From Candidatus Aminicenantota bacterium (GTDB lineage: Bacteria; Acidobacteriota; Aminicenantia; UBA2199): a DNA stretch of 10,165 nucleotides. This document shows, piece after piece, positions 1 through 5,487 of the stretch. The notes beneath the pieces were generated by a model. That model had not been told where the DNA came from. It did no database searches and saw only the letters and a program-made list of their open reading frames with translations. Where the stretch lies: assembly GCA_030671465.1 (NCBI GenBank), contig DAOVIP010000032.1, positions 1 to 10,165 of the forward strand, in the 5' to 3' direction. The position numbers were made by a program, and so were the translations under genes. Position 1 is the first letter of the stretch, and each line of letters opens with the position of its first letter.

Positions 1-2
1 TG

Positions 3-95
3 GACGAGTCCTTCGACTGGCTTAGGATAAATATTGAAGAAGTAACGGGAGACTTCTTAGACGGATTGAAATGTTTGAGGAACTTGAAAAAATAA
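3..95 (+). pseudogene. Probable upstream segment of the sulfatase gene in a different frame
   Basis: A second + frame is open from the window edge to a TAA at 93-95. Its first residues, DESFDWL, resemble the conserved sulfatase segment usually written FGLDxGFDxYDD, which lies just N-terminal of the part found in the 71-1837 frame. Codons in this frame up to about position 65 look ordinary (gac, ttc, gaa, gta). The other frame there is rich in aga/cgg and is stopped at 35-37. After about position 71 the preference reverses. This suggests a single gene whose frame changes by -1 somewhere between 38 and 92, for example near TTGAAATG (66-73) or in the A6 run at 87-92. A lost base, a sequencing error or an upstream unrelated gene end are all possible. 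The similarity is short, so confidence is modest. Confidence 0.4.
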
Positions 96-1837
96 ACAGC
101 CGTCCTGAGCCGTTTGAATTCTATACGGCAAGCGACCTTTGGACGAATGATTACACATCAAAACAGATGCTTTCCTACCACCTAAACGAGGAAGTCGATC
201 TTTCATCCCGCAATACGATTTTTATCGAACGGTCGGTCAACTGGATCTCCGGGCAACAGTCAAAATGGTTTGCCTGGATTCATCTATTTGATCCACACCA
301 ACCCTACCTGCCGCCGGCTCCCTATGATAAACAGTATGAACATGATTTGTATTCCGGAGAGGTAGCCTATATGGACACTCAGCTGGGAACACTTTTTGAT
401 TTCCTTTCGGACCGGAAGTTGAATTCCGATACCCTTATCATCATAACCGGTGATCATGGCGAGGCCCTGGGAGAAAAGGGAGAAAAAACCCATGCCTATT
501 TTGCCTACAATAACACCATTCTGATTCCCCTGATCATTCATATTCCCGAGACCAGCGGGGGATTCATTGAGGAGAATGTATGCCATACAGACATATTCCC
601 CACCATTTGCGACCTTCTCGACTATAAAATCCCCGCCCACCTGCAGGGGGAATCATTGTTGCCTATCATCAGAGGTGGCAAGCGCCAGCAGAAAAAAATA
701 TATTTTGAGTCCATGACCCCTTACTTGAATCGTGGATGGGCACCGCTCCGGGGTTTCATTCAGGAGGATATCAAGTTCATTAACTTACCCATCGAAGAGG
801 TTTATGACCTGCACCAGGATATTCAGGAAAATTCCAACCTGGCTACTAAGATCGAAATAAAAAAATTCAAGGCAGACTTGAAAAAACTTCGGAATCAATT
901 GGAAGGTGATTTGAGGCTGAACCGATCTAAAAAAATAGATCCGGACACCCGTAAGAAACTGGAAACCCTGGGCTACCTTTCGGGAAGATCATCAACCCGG
1001 AAAAAGAATTTTACCCGGGCCGATGACCTTAAAACCCTGCTGCCCCTTCAGAATAAAATGCTGGATGCCCTGGATGCCTACCAGAGGGGAAGATACAGCG
1101 ATGCCCTAAAAGGATTAATGGAAGTGGTGGAGAAGAGTCCCTCTTTTGTACTGGTTTACCGGAATATGGCAAGCATATATAAAAATATTGGCCAGGTGAA
1201 CAATGCGGTAAAAATTTTAAGACAGGGCCTGGAAAAAAATCCCGGCAATGTAAACCTCATGTCCAAACTGGGAATTATGCTGACCGAGGCCGGTATCATT
1301 GATGAAGCCATATCCCTGCTGGAGCTGTGTGTTAAGGAAGACCAATATGATCCCGAGGTGTTTAATTACCTGGGAGTGGCCTACTTTAAAAAGGGTGATT
1401 TCAAATCCGCGCTGGACCGGTACCGACAAGTCCTGGAACTGGATCATAACTATGCCCCGGGGTACAACAACAAGGGTTCCCTTTACCTGGTGGTCTATCA
1501 AAAAAATCGTGATGAAAGGGCATACGAAATGGCCATGCGGAATTTTAATAAGGCTCTGGAGATAGATCCGGTTCTCTATTCGGCGTTGAATGGAAGGGCC
1601 TCAGCCCATTTTTTTAAGAATAATCTGAGCATGGCTCAGGAGGATTGGAAGAAAGCCATTAATAGCAATCCGGATTTTGCAGATCCCTATTTCAATATTG
1701 GCATCTCCTATCTGAAATCCGGAGATAAAGATTTGGCCCTTCGTTATTTTTCCCGGTGTAAAAAAAGATTATACCGCAGATTGTCCCCCGGTGATCAGAA
1801 TCGACTGGATCGCTTGATCAGTGAGGCCAGTCATTGA
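71..1837 (+). CDS. Sulfatase-like hydrolase C-terminal half fused to TPR domain (5'-truncated or frameshifted)
   Basis: The readable frame begins inside an alkaline phosphatase/sulfatase-superfamily domain. Visible signatures are HLFDPHQPY (residues 71-79), the metal-ligand motif TGDHGE (126-131), THAYFAYN (140-147) and the IPLIIHIP strand (152-159). About 150 residues that normally precede these are absent: the paired N-terminal metal-binding aspartates and the Cys/Ser-x-Pro-x-Arg nucleophile region. From roughly residue 330 to 570 there are about six TPR-like helical pairs, for example around 339-357, 359-391, 393-425, 427-459, 484-500 and 537-560, pointing to a protein-binding tail. The ATG at 71 has no Shine-Dalgarno sequence. 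In-frame stops lie at 23-25 and 35-37, while the neighbouring frame resembles the missing upstream sulfatase sequence (see the entry at 3-95). Sulfatase-TPR fusions are known in Aminicenantes and related lineages. Substrate is unknown; the fold also covers phosphatases and phosphoglycerol transferases. As read, it probably lacks catalytic competence. Confidence 0.82.
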   Translation: MFEELEKINSRPEPFEFYTASDLWTNDYTSKQMLSYHLNEEVDLSSRNTIFIERSVNWISGQQSKWFAWIHLFDPHQPYLPPAPYDKQYEHDLYSGEVAYMDTQLGTLFDFLSDRKLNSDTLIIITGDHGEALGEKGEKTHAYFAYNNTILIPLIIHIPETSGGFIEENVCHTDIFPTICDLLDYKIPAHLQGESLLPIIRGGKRQQKKIYFESMTPYLNRGWAPLRGFIQEDIKFINLPIEEVYDLHQDIQENSNLATKIEIKKFKADLKKLRNQLEGDLRLNRSKKIDPDTRKKLETLGYLSGRSSTRKKNFTRADDLKTLLPLQNKMLDALDAYQRGRYSDALKGLMEVVEKSPSFVLVYRNMASIYKNIGQVNNAVKILRQGLEKNPGNVNLMSKLGIMLTEAGIIDEAISLLELCVKEDQYDPEVFNYLGVAYFKKGDFKSALDRYRQVLELDHNYAPGYNNKGSLYLVVYQKNRDERAYEMAMRNFNKALEIDPVLYSALNGRASAHFFKNNLSMAQEDWKKAINSNPDFADPYFNIGISYLKSGDKDLALRYFSRCKKRLYRRLSPGDQNRLDRLISEASH

Positions 1838-1852
1838 ATAAGTAAAAAAAAC

Positions 1853-1900
1853 TGGATAAATAAACAAGATTCATATATAATTATGGTTCTTACCAGGAGG
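1853..1900 (+). promoter_or_regulatory. Putative promoter and strong ribosome binding site for the secreted protein at 1905
   Basis: TGGATA (1853-1858, four of six bases to TTGACA) lies 17 bases before a perfect TATAAT (1876-1881). A strong AGGAGG (1895-1900) sits four bases before the ATG at 1905 and seven before the second in-frame ATG at 1908, so 1908 has the better spacing. The region separates the sulfatase stop (1837) from the next start, so the secreted protein can be transcribed independently. Confidence 0.55.
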
Positions 1901-1904
1901 TAGT

Positions 1905-3041
1905 ATGATGAAAAAGATTTTTTTATTGGTGTTGGTGTTCATTTTTGTTGTGTCCGTCTCTGTTGCACAGGAAGTCTCAGATCCCCAGAAACAGGATTTA
2001 GATGTCCCGGATAATGTTAAAATCAGCCTGGATGCCCTGTTGAAAACCAGAACTTCAAATCAGGTTTTCAATATGGAATTTCTAAATGATTTTTATTTTG
2101 CCCTTCAGAGTGCTTCCCAGAAGGTATATGCCAGCATTTTATTTTCTACTTCACTGGATGATGATGCCCTGGAATTAAAAAAAATGGCCGATGAGAAGTA
2201 TAACCTGGCTTTGGAAAAATATCATAAGTTTGTTGAACAGAAAAAGAAAGAAATAGAAGAGGAAAATAAAAGAATTAAAATTGCCAACGAGGGAAAGCAA
2301 AAAAGCAAACAAAGTCCCTTGAAAACCTGGGAACAATCTCCCGCACCTGAAAAGAAAGAACGCTCTCACTTTCACAATCTTTACCTGAGGGTGGTTAAAG
2401 ATGGAAATACCATTCAAAAATTCAAATCTCCGGTTCCCTATGATAACAAAAAGAGTGAATATTTTTCTTTCGGACTCATTCTGGAACCCGGTAAGTATGA
2501 TATCCTGATCAATGTAAACCGTTTTGATAATAGTCAGGACGGGACCTTGCTCATCGAATTGAATGTGCCTCAGCTGACTTTAATGGATTTGGTCAAACCC
2601 CTCAAAAATATTGAAAACTCAGCACCCATTTTTTATAGAGAAATGAAAACCGCTACTTCTGTTGAAAAACGCTTTACAGTGCTGAAAAACCAGTACCAGG
2701 TGGGGCAACAGATTTTTGAGCCGGTTGTGGGAAAGGAGATTGTTTTCAAGGCAACCGACACACCGATTCTCACTTTTTTTGTGAGAGGTGCCGCTAAAAT
2801 GCAGAACAATCAGCCCCAGTGGGATATTACCCCCCGGATTGAAATCAAGCAGGGAAAAAAGAAAATCATTATCTTTAAAACAGACCTGTTAAGAGCTCCG
2901 TACTTTTTCCAGAAGCTGGAATTCAAGAGAGGAGATAAGTTACTGCCTGCCGGCGACTATACCCTGCATGTTGAACTGAATGACAACAACTACAAAGGGA
3001 AAAAGGGAAAAATTGAAGTTCCTTTTAAAATAAGCGGTTAG
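1905..3041 (+). CDS. Secreted protein of unknown function with coiled-coil segment
   Basis: I do not recognise a named family. Residues 1-21 form a clear Sec signal peptide: MMKK, a hydrophobic core, then SVA with predicted cleavage before Gln22, so the protein should be periplasmic or exported. A Lys/Glu-rich helix at about 90-135 is probably coiled coil. It is followed by a low-complexity linker rich in Lys, Ser and Pro and then by beta-rich sequence. EPGKYDILINV (194-204) and PAGDYTLHVEL (348-358) look like strands of immunoglobulin-like or GWxTD-associated domains that end in a 'G-x-Y-x-L-x-V' strand. No catalytic motif and no cysteines are evident. The start is supported by AGGAGG just upstream. 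It stands between the sulfatase-TPR gene and DUF362 without overlap to either, so a functional link is not shown. A structural or binding role in the envelope is a guess only. Confidence 0.75.
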   Translation: MMKKIFLLVLVFIFVVSVSVAQEVSDPQKQDLDVPDNVKISLDALLKTRTSNQVFNMEFLNDFYFALQSASQKVYASILFSTSLDDDALELKKMADEKYNLALEKYHKFVEQKKKEIEEENKRIKIANEGKQKSKQSPLKTWEQSPAPEKKERSHFHNLYLRVVKDGNTIQKFKSPVPYDNKKSEYFSFGLILEPGKYDILINVNRFDNSQDGTLLIELNVPQLTLMDLVKPLKNIENSAPIFYREMKTATSVEKRFTVLKNQYQVGQQIFEPVVGKEIVFKATDTPILTFFVRGAAKMQNNQPQWDITPRIEIKQGKKKIIIFKTDLLRAPYFFQKLEFKRGDKLLPAGDYTLHVELNDNNYKGKKGKIEVPFKISG

Positions 3042-3108
3042 ATAGTCATCTATTTGCTTGCTAAAAAATTGAATAGGAAAGAGTTGTTTTGCGGGGGTTA
3101 CTTGGCCC

Positions 3109-3128
3109 GGTTAACCTGTTCTTGAACA
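3109..3128 (+). promoter_or_regulatory. Two abutting palindromes directly before the DUF362 start codon
   Basis: GGTTAACC (3109-3116) is a perfect 8-base palindrome. It is followed without a gap by TGTTCTTGAACA (3117-3128), which has 5-base inverted arms around TT. The start codon begins at 3130, and no Shine-Dalgarno sequence is visible. The arrangement could be an operator for the DUF362-larB unit or a small hairpin at the translation start. It could also be chance, since each element is short. Confidence 0.35.
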
Positions 3129-3129
3129 A

Positions 3130-4104
3130 ATGAAACGTAAAGAAATAGCCCTGGTAAAGGAAACCAGGCAAAAAGATTTTGTTATCCGTATCATGGATGC
3201 CATCGCACCCCATCTGGATTTGAAGCCTTCTGACAAAGTGGCCATAAAAATAAATCTGTCAGGCTCCCGGGAAATTTATGCCAATACTCACTATGAAACC
3301 GTTGAATCATTGATATTCTATTTAAAGGATAATTTTGCGATTTCTGATATTTCCATTATCGAGGGATCGGATGGTGCTTATTTTTCGGGAAAATCCACCT
3401 GGGATATATTTTATAAATTCAGATACAAAGAGGTCGAACTGAAGGGAGCCAAGCTGGTCAATCTGGATGATTTGCCCCACAACCAGATCATGGATGTGGA
3501 TACCATTTCGGGAAAGAGGGAGATTAAATATGCCCAGTTTGATTGTGACTACATGATCACCGTGGTTCCGCCCAAAACCCACAATATTTTTCCGGTTTTT
3601 CTATCCATTCCCAATTCCATCGGTTTTGTAAAACCGGCGCAGCGGGTGTTTTTATTCGGCGCTTCAAGTTCAGAGATGAAAAAAATCAATTTCTCCAATA
3701 ATGACAATTTTTTTAAATTAATTGAGTACGGTGGTAAAAACTTTGTCCGTTTACTGAAAAAAGTTCACCCTTCCCTGGTCATTATTGATGGGTTGTACGG
3801 TATGGAGGGAAAAGGTCCGATAAAGGGAAGTCCTGTATTTCACGGTTTTGCCATTGCCTCCGAGGATGTGGTTCTGGCCGATTCCCTGGCCACTTATGTC
3901 ATGGGGTTTGATGTTAATGAAGTTTCCTATATTGATTTTGCCTATAAAGAGGGGCTGGGCAATAATCGCTGGAATAATGTTATTGGGGTTGATCCCATCC
4001 AGGTAAAATTTCCCTATCGCCCGCATTCGCTTTATTCCCGACAGAAACACTGGAGAGAGGGACCTAAAAAGCACCAAAATTGTACCAGGAAACCGGAAAA
4101 ATGA
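3130..4104 (+). CDS. DUF362 domain-containing protein
   Basis: The sequence shows the DUF362 pattern. KVAIKINLS (36-44) is the first strand-loop, and ISIIEGSDG (74-82) is the next strand and glycine loop. VPPKTHNIF (146-154) corresponds to the family's P-K-x-x-T-H region. VIIDGLYGMEGKGPIKGSP (217-235) is the strongest signature, followed by SEDVVLADSLATYVMGFD (244-261). Only two cysteines are present and no 4Fe-4S ferredoxin motif, so this is the form without the ferredoxin tail found in some members. The family is uncharacterised at the biochemical level. The start at 3130 is the first possible one after an in-frame TAA at 3112-3114, although no Shine-Dalgarno is visible. The stop overlaps the larB start (ATGA at 4101-4104), so translational coupling is likely and a shared process with LarB is inferred, not shown. 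Confidence 0.9.
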   Translation: MKRKEIALVKETRQKDFVIRIMDAIAPHLDLKPSDKVAIKINLSGSREIYANTHYETVESLIFYLKDNFAISDISIIEGSDGAYFSGKSTWDIFYKFRYKEVELKGAKLVNLDDLPHNQIMDVDTISGKREIKYAQFDCDYMITVVPPKTHNIFPVFLSIPNSIGFVKPAQRVFLFGASSSEMKKINFSNNDNFFKLIEYGGKNFVRLLKKVHPSLVIIDGLYGMEGKGPIKGSPVFHGFAIASEDVVLADSLATYVMGFDVNEVSYIDFAYKEGLGNNRWNNVIGVDPIQVKFPYRPHSLYSRQKHWREGPKKHQNCTRKPEK

Positions 4105-4883
4105 TCCGAAGCAAAAGCGGGAAATCATTGCTTGAACAGCGAATTCGCCAGTTAAAGTCCGGGGAATTGTCAGAGGAAAGGTTTTTAAACTTTCTTGAAA
4201 ACTATCCCTATATGAATATGGGCAATATCAAGCTGGATTTGCACCGCCAGCAGCGACGGGGGCTGCCGGAAATGATATACGGAAAGGATAAGGACATTTC
4301 ACAGCTGGGAAAAATTATTGAGGAAATGGCCAGACTCGGAGAGAATATTCTTATCACCCGGGTCTCTTCTGATAAATATGACCACTTAAAAAAATCTTTT
4401 TCAAACTTGAAATATTACCGAAAAGCCAGGATTGTAACCTTTGACAGGAAGAACGAAATTCAATATGACCAGTCGGTACTGGTGCTTTCGGCAGGTTCCT
4501 CTGATGAGGCGGTTGCCGAGGAAGCTTTTGTCACTGCCCAATACCTGGGTAACCCGGTCGAGAGGGAATATGATGTGGGGGTTGCCTGCATATCCAGGGT
4601 TTTGGATCTGAGAGAGAAATTCAACGATTATGCGGTGATTATTGTTATAGCCGGAATGGAGGGAGCACTTCCATCGGTCGTGGCCGGACTAACCGCTACT
4701 CCACTAATTGCGGTACCCACTTCCATTGGCTACGGTGCCAGTTTTGATGGACTAGCCGCTTTACTCTCGATGTTAAATTCCTGTCCAGGTGGAGTGAGTG
4801 TGGTTAATATTGACAATGACTTCGGAGCGGCCTACCAAGCCACCTTGATCAATCAGAAGATCTCCCGAAGCCGGTCAAAATGA
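4101..4883 (+). CDS. larB: Nickel-pincer cofactor biosynthesis protein LarB
   Basis: LarB carboxylates the pyridinium ring of nicotinic acid adenine dinucleotide at C5 and releases AMP, giving the biscarboxylated mononucleotide that LarE and LarC turn into the nickel-pincer cofactor. The C-terminal half has the AIR-carboxylase (PurE-like) signature: SAGSSDEAVAEEA (130-142), YDVGVACISRVLDL (157-170), AGMEGALPSVVAGL (184-197), PTSIGYGASFDGLAALL (206-222) and MLNSC (224-228). C228 matches the cysteine reported to bind the pyridinium ring in Lactiplantibacillus LarB. QRRGLPEMIYGKDK (51-64) is the usual N-terminal motif. A TTG at 4080 would add seven residues, but ATG 4101 has AGGA at 4087-4090 and overlaps the DUF362 stop, so I chose it. 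Length of 260 residues fits the family. LarA, LarC and LarE are not in the window, so whether the cofactor pathway is complete is unknown. Confidence 0.93.
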   Translation: MIRSKSGKSLLEQRIRQLKSGELSEERFLNFLENYPYMNMGNIKLDLHRQQRRGLPEMIYGKDKDISQLGKIIEEMARLGENILITRVSSDKYDHLKKSFSNLKYYRKARIVTFDRKNEIQYDQSVLVLSAGSSDEAVAEEAFVTAQYLGNPVEREYDVGVACISRVLDLREKFNDYAVIIVIAGMEGALPSVVAGLTATPLIAVPTSIGYGASFDGLAALLSMLNSCPGGVSVVNIDNDFGAAYQATLINQKISRSRSK

Positions 4884-4913
4884 ATCTTTGTTATTGAATT
4901 CGTCATGTGTTTT

Positions 4914-4930
4914 TTGAAAATCATTTTCAA
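4914..4930 (+). repeat. Short inverted repeat upstream of the CAP-protein promoter
   Basis: TTGAAAA and TTTTCAA form perfect 7-base arms around TCA, ending six bases before the -35 box of the following promoter. The stem is AT-rich and on the + strand no T-run follows it, so it is a poor terminator for larB. Its position would suit an operator, but nothing in the sequence names a regulator. Confidence 0.35.
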
Positions 4931-4936
4931 TCAAAC

Positions 4937-4965
4937 TTGACAAACCTGAAGATTGGCTATAGAAT
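4937..4965 (+). promoter_or_regulatory. Near-consensus sigma70-type promoter for the CAP-domain gene
   Basis: A perfect TTGACA (4937-4942) and TAGAAT (4960-4965, five of six) are separated by exactly 17 bases. Transcription should begin near 4972. That lies downstream of an in-frame ATG at 4966, so transcripts from this promoter can only use the ATG at 4984. Confidence 0.75.
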
Positions 4966-4983
4966 ATGATAGAACTGGGAAAT

Positions 4984-5487
4984 ATGAAGCTTAAAAAACT
5001 GCAAATAATAGCCGTAATTATTGTTTTTACTATTCTGTTACACCATTGTATGAACAAGCCGGATATTCCTGCCAGTGAAGTCGAACAGAAGGTTTTTCAG
5101 CTGGTCAATGAACACCGTGCGAGTATCGGGTTTGATGAATTGGCCTGGAATGAAAACATTTCTGAACAGTGTCGGGAACATAGCAAAAATATGTCAACCG
5201 GAATTGTACCGGTCGGGCATTCCGGGTTTGATGAGCGAATCAAAAAGCTTTTGGGATTTATTTCTTTTTCCATTGCCGGGGAAAATGTTGCCTTTGTTTC
5301 CGGTTATTCAAACCCGGCGGTATTGGCTTTCAATGAATGGTTGAATTCCGAGGAGCACCGGGTCAATTTAGAAAGTGATTTCAATCTGGCCGGTGTGGGC
5401 GTGATCCGCAATAATAACGGTGATTATTATATCACTCAGATCTTTATTAGAGAGAAGTTTGTCCCCCAAAAAAATACCGGATATTAA
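4984..5487 (+). CDS. CAP/SCP-domain protein, membrane-anchored or exported
   Basis: Residues 1-20 are a basic start followed by a hydrophobic stretch (MKLKK, then IIAVIIVFTILL), an export or anchor segment. It ends in LHHC (19-22), which is a poor lipobox because -2 and -1 are histidine, so a lipoprotein is possible but not typical. Residues 32-158 are a bacterial CAP/SCP-PR1 domain. VNEHRASIGFDELAWN (41-56) is the usual N-terminal helix, GHSGFDERI (78-86) and IAGENVA (97-103) supply candidate cavity residues H79 and E100, and FNEWLNSEEHRVNL (116-129) supplies E123/E124 and H125. DYYITQIF (147-154) is the closing strand. Bacterial CAP proteins are often secreted, and their function is largely unknown. 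I use the ATG at 4984 rather than 4966 because of the promoter position. A weak GGGA lies just upstream. The gene is convergent with, and overlaps, the zinc-ribbon gene. Confidence 0.88.
   Translation: MKLKKLQIIAVIIVFTILLHHCMNKPDIPASEVEQKVFQLVNEHRASIGFDELAWNENISEQCREHSKNMSTGIVPVGHSGFDERIKKLLGFISFSIAGENVAFVSGYSNPAVLAFNEWLNSEEHRVNLESDFNLAGVGVIRNNNGDYYITQIFIREKFVPQKNTGY

Noticed and set aside
87..92. A6 run considered as a programmed -1 slippery site
   Set aside because: The heptamer in zero frame is G AAA AAA, not the X-XXY-YYZ form, because P-site re-pairing would be mismatched. A base loss is simpler, so I do not claim programmed frameshifting.
284..640. Minus-strand open frame of 118 residues opposite the sulfatase domain
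   Set aside because: The + strand carries conserved sulfatase motifs across the same bases, and the minus frame has no ribosome binding site or recognisable domain.
3034..3052. TAGAT-AGTC-ATCTA hairpin at the stop of the secreted-protein gene
   Set aside because: Five-base AT-rich stem with no T-run following; too weak for a terminator.
3751..4128. Minus-strand frame of 125 residues opposite the DUF362 gene
   Set aside because: The + strand has a clear DUF362 signature at 3778-3834 and larB coupling; nothing supports a minus gene.
4914..4930. Inverted repeat considered as the larB terminator
   Set aside because: The stem is AT-only apart from one G-C pair, and on the + strand the T-run lies before it rather than after it.
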